Assembly (NCBI GenBank): GCA_902362875.1
Contig: CABIYF010000024.1
Coordinates: 1-44,843, forward strand
From: Eubacteriaceae bacterium
GTDB taxonomy: Bacteria > Bacillota > Clostridia > Lachnospirales > Lachnospiraceae
Direction of reading: 5' to 3'
DNA length: 44,843 nucleotides
The position numbers and the translations under genes are program-made. This document shows, one piece after another, positions 32,858 through 42,018 of the stretch. Each line of letters opens with the position of its first letter. The first letter of the stretch is position 1. The notes beneath the pieces were generated by a model. The model searched no databases, had not been told where the DNA came from, and worked only from the letters and a program-made list of their open reading frames with translations.

Positions 32858-33727
32858 ATGTTAATGAACATGAAAGAACTTTTAAAAGTAGCAGATGAAA
32901 AAGGATTTGCAGTACCAGCATTCAATATCGGTAGTGATCAGTTATTAAAAGCTGTTATGCAGCAGGTAAAAGAAATGAAGAGCCCAGTCATCTTAGAGAT
33001 GTCTCCAGACGAATTTAACTTTGTTGAAAACAGTTTAATACAGAGCATGATTTATGAAGCATCTAAAACAGATGTACCAGTTGTTATTCATTTAGATCAT
33101 GGTGATAAATATGAAACAGTTGTAAGAGCAATTCAGGCAGGATTTACATCTGTTATGATCGACGCTTCTAAACTACCATATGAAGAAAATATTGCGATCA
33201 CTCAGAAAGTATGTGAAGTTGCACATCTTGCAAACGTATCTGTAGAAAGTGAACTTGGAACAATCGGAACAACAGGAAACTCTATCGAAGGTGGAACAAC
33301 AGGAATTATCTATACAGATCCTGATCAGGCAAAAGATTTTGTTGAAAAAACAGGAATTGATACATTAGCAGTAGCAATCGGAACAGCTCACGGAATCTAC
33401 CCAAGCGATATGAAACCAGAACTCCGTCTTGACATCTTACAGATATTAAAAGATACTCTTGATATTCCATTAGTATTACACGGTGGATCAAGCAACAAAG
33501 ATGAAGAAATCGCAAAAGCAGTTAAAATCGGTATTTCTAAGATTAACATTTCAAGTGATATCAAGGTTGCATTCTATGATAAATGTAGAGAAGTATTGAA
33601 TGCTCATCCAGAATACAGAGAGCCTCTTGAAATCTATCCAGAACCAATCAAAGCTTGTAGAGAAGTTATTGCTCACAAAGTTAACTTATTTGATTCTGCA
33701 GACAAAGTTAAATATTACTACGAATAA
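32858..33727 (+). CDS. Class II ketose-bisphosphate aldolase (second copy)
   Basis: 289 aa. The active-site motifs are IHLDHGD, VESELGTIG, IGTAHGIYP and VLHGGSS, with phosphate contact at KINISSD. It is closer than the first copy to classic FbaA/GatY proteins, including the GTTGIIYTDPDQA segment. It ends the main part of the operon. A terminator hairpin with a UUCG loop sits between it and the ROK gene. Confidence 0.93.
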   Translation: MLMNMKELLKVADEKGFAVPAFNIGSDQLLKAVMQQVKEMKSPVILEMSPDEFNFVENSLIQSMIYEASKTDVPVVIHLDHGDKYETVVRAIQAGFTSVMIDASKLPYEENIAITQKVCEVAHLANVSVESELGTIGTTGNSIEGGTTGIIYTDPDQAKDFVEKTGIDTLAVAIGTAHGIYPSDMKPELRLDILQILKDTLDIPLVLHGGSSNKDEEIAKAVKIGISKINISSDIKVAFYDKCREVLNAHPEYREPLEIYPEPIKACREVIAHKVNLFDSADKVKYYYE

Positions 33728-33753
33728 GATATTTACAAACAACAACATAAAGA

Positions 33754-33780
33754 GGGGACAGCTTCGGTTGTCCCCCTTTT
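33754..33780 (+). terminator. UUCG-tetraloop terminator
   Basis: GGGGACAGC-TTCG-GTTGTCCCC, a 9-bp stem with one G-T pair closed by C-UUCG-G, followed by TTTT. Lying 26 bp before the ROK gene, it may only partly reduce read-through. Confidence 0.8.
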
Positions 33781-33806
33781 CGTTTATATAGGAGGGAAAG
33801 AAAATC

Positions 33807-34694
33807 ATGAAATATGCAGTAGGAATTGATGTTGGGGGAACAAATACAAGAGTTGCGCTGATCAACGAGAAATATGAGATCAAAGAAAGAGTTCAGTTTG
33901 GATCAGATCCAAAAAATCCTATAAAAACATTAAACCAGATCAATGATGTGATCAAAGGGTTTGGAGAAAAAATAGAAGGGATTGGAATTTCTTGTCCAGG
34001 GCCATTAGACTTGATCAATGGGATTATTTTAACACCACCAAACCTTCCAGGGTGGCATAATTTTGAACTGACAAAAGAATTAGAAAAGATTACAGGTATT
34101 TCTGTGCAGTTAGAAAATGATGCGAACCTTGCAGGACTTGCAGAAACTGTGATCGGGGCTGGAAAAGGAAAGAAGATCGTAGAATTTCTGACCATTTCAA
34201 CAGGAGTTGGTGCAGGATTATGTATTGATGGACAAATCTATCGTGGAGCAAAAGGATTTGCACAAGAAGTAGCAAACTGCATTTTATGGAAAAATGGACC
34301 ATCACAGGGAGATTTAAAGAAAGGTTCGATAGAATCTATTGCCAGCGGAACAGCGATCACAAAACGTGCCAATGATGCAGGATTAAATGCAGCACATGCA
34401 GGTGAAGTCTATCAGTTTGCACAGGAAGGAAATGAAACGGCAGCAGCGATCATGGAAGATGCTTATGAATATCTGTCAAGTTTTATTGCAACACTTTATG
34501 GCATACTTGATCCAGAATTATTTGTCTTAAGCGGAAGTGTGGCACTAAAGATTCCGGGATTTATCGAAGAAATCGAAAAACGTGCTAAAGGAAAAGTGTA
34601 TGATGCATTAAAAGGTAATGTGAAGATCGTGCCAGCAGCATTAGGAGAGGACTGTGGGCTGATCGGAGCTGCATGTCTGGCATTTAGTAAATAA
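33807..34694 (+). CDS. ROK-family sugar kinase, without the usual zinc motif
   Basis: 295 aa. The ATP phosphate loop IDVGGTNTRVAL, catalytic Asp in ENDANLAGL, STGVGAGLCIDGQIYRGAKG and a second loop SGSVALK are present. The ROK zinc motif (CxCGxxGC after the GH dipeptide) is missing: this stretch reads AQEVANCILWKNGPSQGDLKKG. It probably phosphorylates a sugar or sugar phosphate from the PTS pathway ahead of the aldolases, though ROK proteins can also be regulators. The strong AGGAGG site and its place after the UUCG hairpin suggest partly independent expression. Confidence 0.88.
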   Translation: MKYAVGIDVGGTNTRVALINEKYEIKERVQFGSDPKNPIKTLNQINDVIKGFGEKIEGIGISCPGPLDLINGIILTPPNLPGWHNFELTKELEKITGISVQLENDANLAGLAETVIGAGKGKKIVEFLTISTGVGAGLCIDGQIYRGAKGFAQEVANCILWKNGPSQGDLKKGSIESIASGTAITKRANDAGLNAAHAGEVYQFAQEGNETAAAIMEDAYEYLSSFIATLYGILDPELFVLSGSVALKIPGFIEEIEKRAKGKVYDALKGNVKIVPAALGEDCGLIGAACLAFSK

Positions 34695-34717
34695 AAACGC
34701 AACCCATAGGAAAACCC

Positions 34718-34746
34718 TTGAAAAATCCGCCATTTTACAGTAATAT
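34718..34746 (+). promoter_or_regulatory. Probable proS promoter
   Basis: TTGAAA (34718-34723), a 17-bp spacer and TAATAT (34741-34746). The leader contains a small bulged hairpin (34760-34768 with 34776-34786), but no T-box sequence is seen. Confidence 0.5.
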
Positions 34747-34809
34747 TATTCTTAGTATAGTTGTACATGAAAAATATGTACACAACCACAGAAAAGGAGA
34801 CATTTTGCA

Positions 34810-36246
34810 ATGGCAAAAGATAAGAAATTAGTAGAAGCGATCACTGCGATGGAAGACGATTTTGCACAGTGGTATACAGATGTTGTTAAGAAAGCAGAAT
34901 TAGCAGATTATTCAAGCGTTCGTGGATGTATGATCTTACGTCCAAACGGATATGCGATCTGGGAGAATATCCAGAAAGTATTAGATGCCAAATTTAAAGA
35001 AACAGGTGTGGAAAATGTTGCAATGCCAATGTTCATTCCAGAAAGCCTTTTAAACAAAGAAAAAGATCATGTAGAGGGATTCGCACCAGAAGTTGCATGG
35101 GTAACTCATGGTGGACAGAAAGAATTGCAAGAACGTCTTTGCGTAAGACCTACATCAGAGACATTATTCTGTGATTTCTATTCAAAGATCATCCAGTCTC
35201 ACAGAGATCTGCCTAAATTATATAATCAGTGGGTTTCTGTCGTACGTTGGGAAAAGACAACAAGACCATTTTTAAGAACTTCTGAGTTTTTCTGGCAGGA
35301 AGGACATACAGCACATGCAACAGCAGAAGAAGCGGAAGCAAGAACTGTACAGATGTTAAATATGTATGCAGATTTCTGCGAACAGTACCTTGCAATTCCA
35401 GTTGTTAAGGGACAGAAGACAGAGAAAGAAAAATTCGCAGGGGCACATGCCACATATACAATTGAAGCATTAATGCACGATGGAAAGGCATTACAGTCTG
35501 GAACAAGCCATAACTTCGGTGATGGATTTGCGAAAGCATTTGGTATCCAATATACAGATAAAGACAATAAACTCCAGTATGTACACCAGACATCATGGGG
35601 AATGTCTACACGTATCATCGGAGCGATCATCATGGTTCATGGAGACGATTCAGGTCTTGTATTACCACCAAGAATCGCACCAGTACAGACAATGATCGTA
35701 CCGATCATGCAGAAGAAAGAAGGAGTGCTTGATAAAGCAGAAGAGATCAGAAAGAAACTTGCTTCTTCTTACAAAGTAAAAGTCGATGATTCTGATAAGA
35801 GTCCAGGATGGAAATTCAGCGAACAGGAAGTGCGCGGAATTCCTACAAGAATCGAGATCGGACCAAAAGATATCGAGAAGAATCAGGCAGTTATCGTTCG
35901 CCGTGACACAAGAGAGAAGATCATCGTATCTTTAGATGAGATCGAGACAAAACTTGGTGAAGTATTAGAACAGATGCAGAGCGATATGCTTGAGAGAGCG
36001 AAGAAACATTTAGCAGAACATACAGTAGAAGCTAGAAACTGGGATGAGTTCAAAGCACACATTGAGAAACAGGATGGTTTCGTAAAAGCAATGTGGTGTG
36101 GTGAGACTGAATGTGAAGAAGCGATCAAAGACGAGACAACAGCAACAACAAGATGTATGCCATTTGAGCAGGAACATTTAAGTGACGTATGTGTTCACTG
36201 TGGAAAACCTGCGAAGAAGATGGTTTACTTTGGAAAAGCTTACTAA
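34810..36246 (+). CDS. proS: Prolyl-tRNA synthetase, archaeal/eukaryotic type
   Basis: 478 aa, the short ProRS form without the bacterial editing insertion. Class II motif 2 is in [24 protein letters not shown], motif 3 in [15 protein letters not shown]. Next come an anticodon-binding domain (about 285-385) and a C-terminal zinc-like domain (CGETECEE and [18 protein letters not shown]). It charges tRNA-Pro. Firmicutes use either the bacterial or this archaeal form. The ribosome site AAAAGGAG is 10 nt upstream; it is transcribed alone. Confidence 0.97.
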   Translation: MAKDKKLVEAITAMEDDFAQWYTDVVKKAELADYSSVRGCMILRPNGYAIWENIQKVLDAKFKETGVENVAMPMFIPESLLNKEKDHVEGFAPEVAWVTHGGQKELQERLCVRPTSETLFCDFYSKIIQSHRDLPKLYNQWVSVVRWEKTTRPFLRTSEFFWQEGHTAHATAEEAEARTVQMLNMYADFCEQYLAIPVVKGQKTEKEKFAGAHATYTIEALMHDGKALQSGTSHNFGDGFAKAFGIQYTDKDNKLQYVHQTSWGMSTRIIGAIIMVHGDDSGLVLPPRIAPVQTMIVPIMQKKEGVLDKAEEIRKKLASSYKVKVDDSDKSPGWKFSEQEVRGIPTRIEIGPKDIEKNQAVIVRRDTREKIIVSLDEIETKLGEVLEQMQSDMLERAKKHLAEHTVEARNWDEFKAHIEKQDGFVKAMWCGETECEEAIKDETTATTRCMPFEQEHLSDVCVHCGKPAKKMVYFGKAY

Positions 36247-36261
36247 GAGTATAAAGATGAC

Positions 36262-36300
36262 AATTGCCGGGAATTATAAGATACATTTCCGGCAATTCTT
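36262..36300 (+). terminator. Hairpin terminator after proS
   Basis: AATTGCCGGGAAT pairs with ATTTCCGGCAATT over 13 bp (one G-T). The T-run is short, so it could also act as a processing or two-way signal. Confidence 0.65.
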
Positions 36301-36342
36301 CCGTTTATAAGAACAGGAATATAGAAAAGACGAGGTGAGAAG

Positions 36343-37689
36343 ATGAAGATCAACATGCCAGCACAGGCAGCAAAAGTAATTAAGACATTAGAACAACATG
36401 GATTTGAAGCCTATATCGTAGGTGGCTGTGTCAGAGATTCGATATTAGGAAGAACTCCGGGTGACTGGGACATTACAACATCAGCTTCACCTCAGGAAGT
36501 CAAAGAAATCTTTGAACATACGGTAGATACAGGAATCGAACATGGAACAGTTACAGTATTGATGAATCATGAGCCATACGAAGTGACAACATACCGTGTG
36601 GATGGCAAATACGAAGACCACAGAAGACCAAACGAAGTGCATTTTACAAAGTCACTGAAGGAAGACCTGTTAAGAAGGGATTTTACGATCAATGCCATGG
36701 CATACAATGACAGCGAAGGCATCATTGATATGTACGATGGAATGACAGATCTTAAGAATAAAACGATCCGTTGTGTCGGAGAGGCAACAAAGCGATTTGA
36801 TGAGGATGCATTAAGAATTTTAAGAGCCTTAAGATTTCAGGCACAGTTAGGGTTTGAGATTGAGAAAGAAACTGAAGAAGCAATCAGGAATCAGGCAAAA
36901 TTTTTAAAAGATATCAGTGCAGAGCGAATTCAGGTAGAACTTGAGAAACTGATCACATCTGCACATCCGGAAGTTTTGGTAAATGCATACAAACTAGGTG
37001 TTACAAAGATCATTTTCCCAGAATTTGATACCATGATGGAGACACCGCAGAATAATCCGCATCATAAATATAATGTCGGAATGCATACGATCGAAGCTAT
37101 GAAGAATATCGAGGCAGAACACATTTACCGCTGGACAATGCTGCTTCATGATGTCGGAAAACCAGAAGCAAGAGTTGAAGGACCGGATAAGGACCATTTT
37201 AAAATGCATCCTGTGATCGGGGAAGAAATCGCAAGAAAGATCCTTCGCAGATTAAAATTTGATAACCAGACACTTAAACAGGTGACAACTCTTGTCCGAT
37301 GGCATGACCGCAGATTTGCATCGTTTGAAGAAGTAAATAAAAAGACGATCAGACGATGGGTCAGCCAGCTCACACCAGAATTATTTGCAAGACTGATGGT
37401 GATCCAGAGGGCAGATATTGATGCACAGAGTGATTATCACAAAGAACAGAAGGAACAGGTTTTAAATGAGACAAAGAGACTGTTTGAGGAAATCATAGAA
37501 GAGAAAAATTGTCTCTCGATCAAAGAACTAAAGATCAATGGAAAAGACCTGATGGATATGGGAGTTCCACAGGGAAAAGAAATCGGAGAAATTTTGTCAT
37601 GGCTGTTAGATCAGGTATTAGAACAGCCAGAATTAAATGAACGTGAAACATTAACTGAGCTGGTCAGGGAAAAGAGGGATGAGCAATGA
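36343..37689 (+). CDS. cca: CCA-adding tRNA nucleotidyltransferase with HD domain
   Basis: 448 aa. The class II nucleotidyltransferase head has VGGCVRDSILG and the metal-binding GDWDI (about 20-50). DLLRRDFTINAMAY and EDALRILRALRFQAQLG are the ribose and base-recognition motifs. An HD domain follows with LLHDVGKPEA (about 268) and WHDRR. The enzyme adds CCA to tRNA 3' ends. None of the eight tRNA genes in this window encodes CCA, so this activity is essential here. It overlaps the next gene by 4 bp (ATGA). Confidence 0.95.
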   Translation: MKINMPAQAAKVIKTLEQHGFEAYIVGGCVRDSILGRTPGDWDITTSASPQEVKEIFEHTVDTGIEHGTVTVLMNHEPYEVTTYRVDGKYEDHRRPNEVHFTKSLKEDLLRRDFTINAMAYNDSEGIIDMYDGMTDLKNKTIRCVGEATKRFDEDALRILRALRFQAQLGFEIEKETEEAIRNQAKFLKDISAERIQVELEKLITSAHPEVLVNAYKLGVTKIIFPEFDTMMETPQNNPHHKYNVGMHTIEAMKNIEAEHIYRWTMLLHDVGKPEARVEGPDKDHFKMHPVIGEEIARKILRRLKFDNQTLKQVTTLVRWHDRRFASFEEVNKKTIRRWVSQLTPELFARLMVIQRADIDAQSDYHKEQKEQVLNETKRLFEEIIEEKNCLSIKELKINGKDLMDMGVPQGKEIGEILSWLLDQVLEQPELNERETLTELVREKRDEQ

Positions 37690-38492
37690 TCTTATTATGG
37701 ATTCCAATTTTAATTTTTGCATACATCAAGATGATCGATCCGGGAGAGAAGCGTGAACACCCAGTACTGAATGTGAAATATTATGCACACCGCGGATTTC
37801 ATGGAGAAGAAGGAATTCCGGAAAATTTCATGGCTGCTTTTAAGAAAGCCAAGGAATTAGGTTATGGTATGGAACTGGATGTGCAGCTTACCAAAGATGG
37901 AGTCATGGTGATCCATCATGATTATGATCTTAAGAGAACCTGTGGTGTCAATAAGAAAATCCAGGATCTTACTTACCGTGAATTATGCAGATACCGATTA
38001 ATGGGAACAAAAGAGAGAATCCCAAGATTTATAGAAGTCTTAAGAGAGATTGACGGAAAAGTCCCATTACTTATAGAACTTAAAATGGAAACATGCAACC
38101 GTAAATTATGTAAGAAAGTTGCAAGAGCATTGGATAAGTACAAAGGATTATATTGTATCGAATGTTTTCATCCATATGCATTGTATTGGTTTAAGAAGAA
38201 CCGTCCAGAAGTGATTCGCGGGCAGTTAAGTGAGCAATTCTTCAAAGAGAAGGAAGCAGGATCATTTTCACGTAAGATTGCATACTTTATTATGAAAAAT
38301 CTATTGACCAATTTTATTACAAAGCCAGATTTTATAGCTTATCGTTATAAATACAAAGATTGTCTGCCACTGAAGATTTGCAGAAAAATTTATAAGATTC
38401 CAATCTATGGATGGACATTTCGAGATAAAAAAGAGTATAAAGACAATGAACATTACTTTGAAGGATTTATTTTTGAGAAATTTGTGATATAA
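37686..38492 (+). CDS. Glycerophosphodiester phosphodiesterase family protein
   Basis: 268 aa. A short N-terminal hydrophobic segment (residues 2-15) may anchor it in the membrane. The GDPD core has AHRGF (His35), ENFMAAFKKAKELGYGMELDVQLTKDG with the metal Glu-Asp pair, and VIHHDYDLKRTCG. Members hydrolyse glycerophosphodiesters to glycerol-3-phosphate and an alcohol. It is coupled to cca by ATGA overlap, with no obvious functional link. Confidence 0.9.
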   Translation: MILLWIPILIFAYIKMIDPGEKREHPVLNVKYYAHRGFHGEEGIPENFMAAFKKAKELGYGMELDVQLTKDGVMVIHHDYDLKRTCGVNKKIQDLTYRELCRYRLMGTKERIPRFIEVLREIDGKVPLLIELKMETCNRKLCKKVARALDKYKGLYCIECFHPYALYWFKKNRPEVIRGQLSEQFFKEKEAGSFSRKIAYFIMKNLLTNFITKPDFIAYRYKYKDCLPLKICRKIYKIPIYGWTFRDKKEYKDNEHYFEGFIFEKFVI

Positions 38493-38493
38493 T
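38485..38493 (+). promoter_or_regulatory. Possible extended -10 promoter of the ddl operon
   Basis: TGATATAAT (38485-38493) overlaps the end of the upstream gene, 57 bp before ddl. The -35 region is weak. Confidence 0.45.
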
Positions 38494-38549
38494 CAAGTGA
38501 TAATAAAATATATTTTAAACTTTTTATTAGGATAAAGGAGTTAAGATTG

Positions 38550-39611
38550 ATGAAGAAAAATGTAGTAGTGATCTTCGGAGGAGATTCCTCTGAACATGAT
38601 GTTTCATGTCTGTCAGCAACGACAGTCATCAAAAACATGGACACTGAAAAATATAATGTGATTTTAGTTGGAATTACAAAAGAAGGAAAATGGCTGTTAG
38701 TAGACAGCGTAAAAGATATTGAAGATGGAAGCTGGAGAGAAGGAGAAGTCAAGGCATTTATTTCTCCTGATACAACAACTCGTTCTTTGGTTATCCTTGC
38801 AGAAGGTACATACAAACTTCAGAAAGTCGATGTGATCTTCCCAGTCCTTCATGGTATGAATGGTGAAGATGGAACTGTTCAGGGATTATTTGAACTGTCT
38901 AAGATTCCATATGTTGGATGTGGAGTTTTAGCATCTGCCGTTTCTATGGACAAAGTATACACAAAGATCATCGTAGACCACATTGGCATCGATCAGGCGA
39001 AGTTTGTTCATGTCAGAGAAAGTGATTTTGAACATTTAGAAGAAGCAATGGATCGTGTGGAAAAAGAAATTCCATATCCAATCTTTGTAAAACCTTCTTG
39101 TGCAGGATCTTCCAAGGGAGTTTCCAAAGCAGAGAACAGAGAAGAATTAAAAGCAGCATTATACGAGGCTGTGAAACATGACCGCAATATCCTTTGTGAG
39201 GAGACAATTGTCGGAAGAGAAGTAGAATGTGCAGTTTTAGGTGACAGAACACAGGTGAAGAGTACATGTGTGGGAGAAATCCTTGCAGCCCAAGAAGCAG
39301 CATTCTATGATTTTGATGCAAAATACAACAATGCAGAATCTAAGACTGTTGTTGATCCAGAGATGCCAGAAGAATCTAAAGCTAAGATCAAAGAAGATGC
39401 AGAAGCAATCTTTAGAGCAGTTGATGGATTTGGATTATCAAGAGTTGACTTCTTCTTAGAAGACTCAGGAAGAGTTGTATTTAACGAGATCAACACATTG
39501 CCAGGATTTACAAGTATCAGTATGTATCCAATGTTATGGAAAGCATGCGGACTTGATATTCCTGAATTACTTGATACATTGATCGATCAGGCAATGACAA
39601 GATATCGTTAG
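38550..39611 (+). CDS. ddl: D-alanine--D-alanine ligase
   Basis: 353 aa from ATG 38550; TTG 38547 directly before it is in frame and better spaced from AAGGAG, so either may be used. ATP-grasp fold: VVVIFGGDSSEHDVSC at the N-terminus, PVLHGMNGEDGTVQGLFEL, KPSCAGSSKGVSKAEN (substrate loop) and the metal-binding SRVDFFLEDSGRVVFNEINTLPGFT. It makes the D-Ala-D-Ala dipeptide for peptidoglycan. The next genes are murI and a DUF1934 gene, forming a wall-precursor operon. The stop TAG overlaps the ribosome site of murI. Confidence 0.95.
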   Translation: MKKNVVVIFGGDSSEHDVSCLSATTVIKNMDTEKYNVILVGITKEGKWLLVDSVKDIEDGSWREGEVKAFISPDTTTRSLVILAEGTYKLQKVDVIFPVLHGMNGEDGTVQGLFELSKIPYVGCGVLASAVSMDKVYTKIIVDHIGIDQAKFVHVRESDFEHLEEAMDRVEKEIPYPIFVKPSCAGSSKGVSKAENREELKAALYEAVKHDRNILCEETIVGREVECAVLGDRTQVKSTCVGEILAAQEAAFYDFDAKYNNAESKTVVDPEMPEESKAKIKEDAEAIFRAVDGFGLSRVDFFLEDSGRVVFNEINTLPGFTSISMYPMLWKACGLDIPELLDTLIDQAMTRYR

Positions 39612-39623
39612 GAGGAAATAATT

Positions 39624-40427
39624 ATGAATGCACCAATCGGGGTGTTTGATTCCGGAGTCGGTGGACTGACTGTTGCAAGAGAGATCATGCGACAGCTTCC
39701 GGAGGAAAGTATGATATATTTTGGGGATACTGCACGTGTGCCATATGGAACCAAATCCAAAGACACGATCGTGCGTTATTCCAGACAGATTGTCAATTTC
39801 CTGTTAAGCAAAGGTGTAAAAGCAGTGGTCATCGCCTGTAATACGGCGAGTGCCCTTGCTTTAGCTGACTTACAGGATCTATATAATGTGCCGATCATTG
39901 GTATGGTACAGCCAGGTGCTGTTGCAGCGATGAATGCGACAAAGAATAAGAATATTGGAATCATTGGAACGAATGCTACGATCAAGAGCGGACAGTATGG
40001 GCAGTATTTAAGAAAATTAGATCCATCCGTAACGGTCGTTACAAAAGCATGTCCATTATTTGTGCCTCTTGTAGAAGAAGGACTGATCGATGATCGTATT
40101 ACAGAAGACATGGTGTCCAGATATTTAAGAGAATTTAAACAATATGATATTGATTCTCTGATTCTTGGCTGCACACACTATCCATTATTGATCAATCCAA
40201 TCCAGAGATTTGTAGGGGACAAAGTTACTTTAGTAAATCCTGCATATGAAGTTGCGAAGACTTTAAAACAGATGCTTTCAGAGAGAGATATGGCAGCTTC
40301 TGAAGATCATGAGGCACAGTATGAATACTATGTCAGTGATATGGCTGACCAGTTTTTATCATTTGCCGACAAGGTACTGCCATGCCGTGTGGATCATGTA
40401 CAGCCGATAGATATTGAGAATTATTAG
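39624..40427 (+). CDS. murI: Glutamate racemase
   Basis: 267 aa. FDSGVGGLTVAREI with the first catalytic-site region, YFGDTARVPYGTKS, VIACNTASALAL (catalytic Cys about 72) and LGCTHYPLL (second Cys about 184). It supplies D-glutamate for peptidoglycan. TAGGAGG is shared with the ddl stop, so the genes are tightly linked. Confidence 0.96.
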   Translation: MNAPIGVFDSGVGGLTVAREIMRQLPEESMIYFGDTARVPYGTKSKDTIVRYSRQIVNFLLSKGVKAVVIACNTASALALADLQDLYNVPIIGMVQPGAVAAMNATKNKNIGIIGTNATIKSGQYGQYLRKLDPSVTVVTKACPLFVPLVEEGLIDDRITEDMVSRYLREFKQYDIDSLILGCTHYPLLINPIQRFVGDKVTLVNPAYEVAKTLKQMLSERDMAASEDHEAQYEYYVSDMADQFLSFADKVLPCRVDHVQPIDIENY

Positions 40428-40441
40428 GAAGTGAAAGATAA

Positions 40442-40864
40442 ATGACGAAAGAAGTATTAATTAACATTTCGGGGCTTCAGATGGACATTGATCCCCAAGA
40501 GCCGATCGAGATGGTAACAACAGGGGCATATTATCTGAGAAATGGCAAGCATTATATTTTATATGATGAGCTTTCAGAGGATAATGAAGTGACAAAGAAT
40601 GTCTTAAAAATCGGGCCAAACAGTGTAGAACTCACAAGAAAAGGTCCACAGGGATCTCATATGATCTTTGAAGAGGGAAAAGAAAATCTTTCTTACTATG
40701 ATACACCATTTGGAAGTCTTTTGATGGGGGTCAATACAAGCAGTATTGACTGGATGGAAGAAGAGGAACAGATGCGCTTACAGGTTGATTATGACCTGAG
40801 TGTCAATTCTGACCACGTTTCAAAATGTAAGATTGATGTGAACATCCGGCCGAATGGAGAATAA
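40442..40864 (+). CDS. DUF1934 (YwiB-like) beta-barrel protein
   Basis: 140 aa. IEMVTTGAYYLRNGKHYILYDE, then LKIGPNSVELTRKG and FGSLLMGVNTSSIDW match the DUF1934 pattern, a small lipocalin-like barrel of unknown function often found in Firmicutes cell-wall neighbourhoods. It lies 14 bp after murI and 2 bp before the histidine kinase. Confidence 0.88.
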   Translation: MTKEVLINISGLQMDIDPQEPIEMVTTGAYYLRNGKHYILYDELSEDNEVTKNVLKIGPNSVELTRKGPQGSHMIFEEGKENLSYYDTPFGSLLMGVNTSSIDWMEEEEQMRLQVDYDLSVNSDHVSKCKIDVNIRPNGE

Positions 40865-40866
40865 AC

Positions 40867-42018
40867 ATGAAGCAGAATGAAAAAGGTTTGATGCAGTGGG
40901 AGAAGGATTTTTTGATTTCGATCACGATCCTGATCATTGCGACCATCATTGCGCATATTTTTTTCTATCAGACAGCTCACAACATTAATGTGCCAATGAT
41001 TTATACATTGGCAACTTTTTTTATCTCAAGATATACAAAAGGATATGGATGGGGAATTGTATCCTCACTCTTAAGCGTTATTTTTATTAACTGGAGATTT
41101 ACATTTCCATACTTTAAGATTAATTTCATGATTGACGGATATCCGATGACATTTCTTGGGATTTTAGTGATCGCAATCATCACGAATATGACAACAACAA
41201 GCTTAAACCGAGAGAAAGAAGCAGCTGTCAAGAGAGAGAAAGAACTTGCAAAATTAAATGAATATAACAAGCAGATCAATGACCTTCAGATTGAGAAAGA
41301 AAAGGAGAAGATGCGTTCGAATTTATTAAGAGCGATCTCTCATGATCTAAGAACACCGCTGACCGGAATGATCGGGGCAAGTTCAACCTATCTGGAGGCA
41401 AAAGATCAGCTTGATGAAGAGGCAAAAGACCAGCTTGTCATGGGAATTAAAGAAGATGCAAACTGGCTGTTAAACATGGTGGAAAATCTTCTTAGTATTA
41501 CAAGGATTCAGAGCAATGGAAGTGATACACAACCGCATGTAAAAAAGGTGCCAGAGCCTCTCGAAGAAGTGGTGTCAGAAGCAATTCAGCGTTACCATAA
41601 GCGTTATCCAGACAGCGAATTAAAGGTGAAGATTCCAGAAGATTTTCTTATGGTACCAATGGATCCAACGTTGATTGAGCAGGTCATTATGAACCTTCTT
41701 GAAAATGCATGGGTACATGCAGGAACTCGTGGACCGATTGAACTGGATATCAAAGAAGAAGAAAAGAATGTTGTATTTTATGTTAGGGATCATGGAGTTG
41801 GAATTGAACCTGAACGTATTGATCAGATTTTTGATGGATGTGCAGGAGCAATTGATCATGAAAGCCGCAAGGAAATGGGTATTGGATTAAGTATCTGCAA
41901 ATCCATTGTTATGGCACATCAAGGTGATGTCTATGCAAGAAACTATGAGGATGGAGCAGAGTTTAGTTTTAGTCTGCCAATGGATGAGGAAGAATTGACG
42001 GAGGAAGAAAAACTATGA
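40867..42018 (+). CDS. Sensor histidine kinase, KdpD C-terminal-like (DUF4118)
   Basis: 383 aa. Three to four helices at about 14-33, 42-75 and 95-110 form a DUF4118-like membrane unit, followed by a coiled coil (112-150), H-box AISHDLRTPL (His159), N-box NLLENAWVHA and G-boxes DHGVGIEP and GIGLSIC. It lacks the large cytoplasmic KdpD/USP sensor region of full KdpD. It overlaps the regulator gene by 4 bp (ATGA). The signal is unknown; no kdpFABC is present. Its nearest downstream target is the ammonium channel gene. Confidence 0.92.
   Translation: MKQNEKGLMQWEKDFLISITILIIATIIAHIFFYQTAHNINVPMIYTLATFFISRYTKGYGWGIVSSLLSVIFINWRFTFPYFKINFMIDGYPMTFLGILVIAIITNMTTTSLNREKEAAVKREKELAKLNEYNKQINDLQIEKEKEKMRSNLLRAISHDLRTPLTGMIGASSTYLEAKDQLDEEAKDQLVMGIKEDANWLLNMVENLLSITRIQSNGSDTQPHVKKVPEPLEEVVSEAIQRYHKRYPDSELKVKIPEDFLMVPMDPTLIEQVIMNLLENAWVHAGTRGPIELDIKEEEKNVVFYVRDHGVGIEPERIDQIFDGCAGAIDHESRKEMGIGLSICKSIVMAHQGDVYARNYEDGAEFSFSLPMDEEELTEEEKL

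Noticed and set aside
34747..34809. T-box riboswitch before proS.
   Set aside because: The leader is only about 55 nt with one small hairpin; the T-box sequence and specifier stem are missing.
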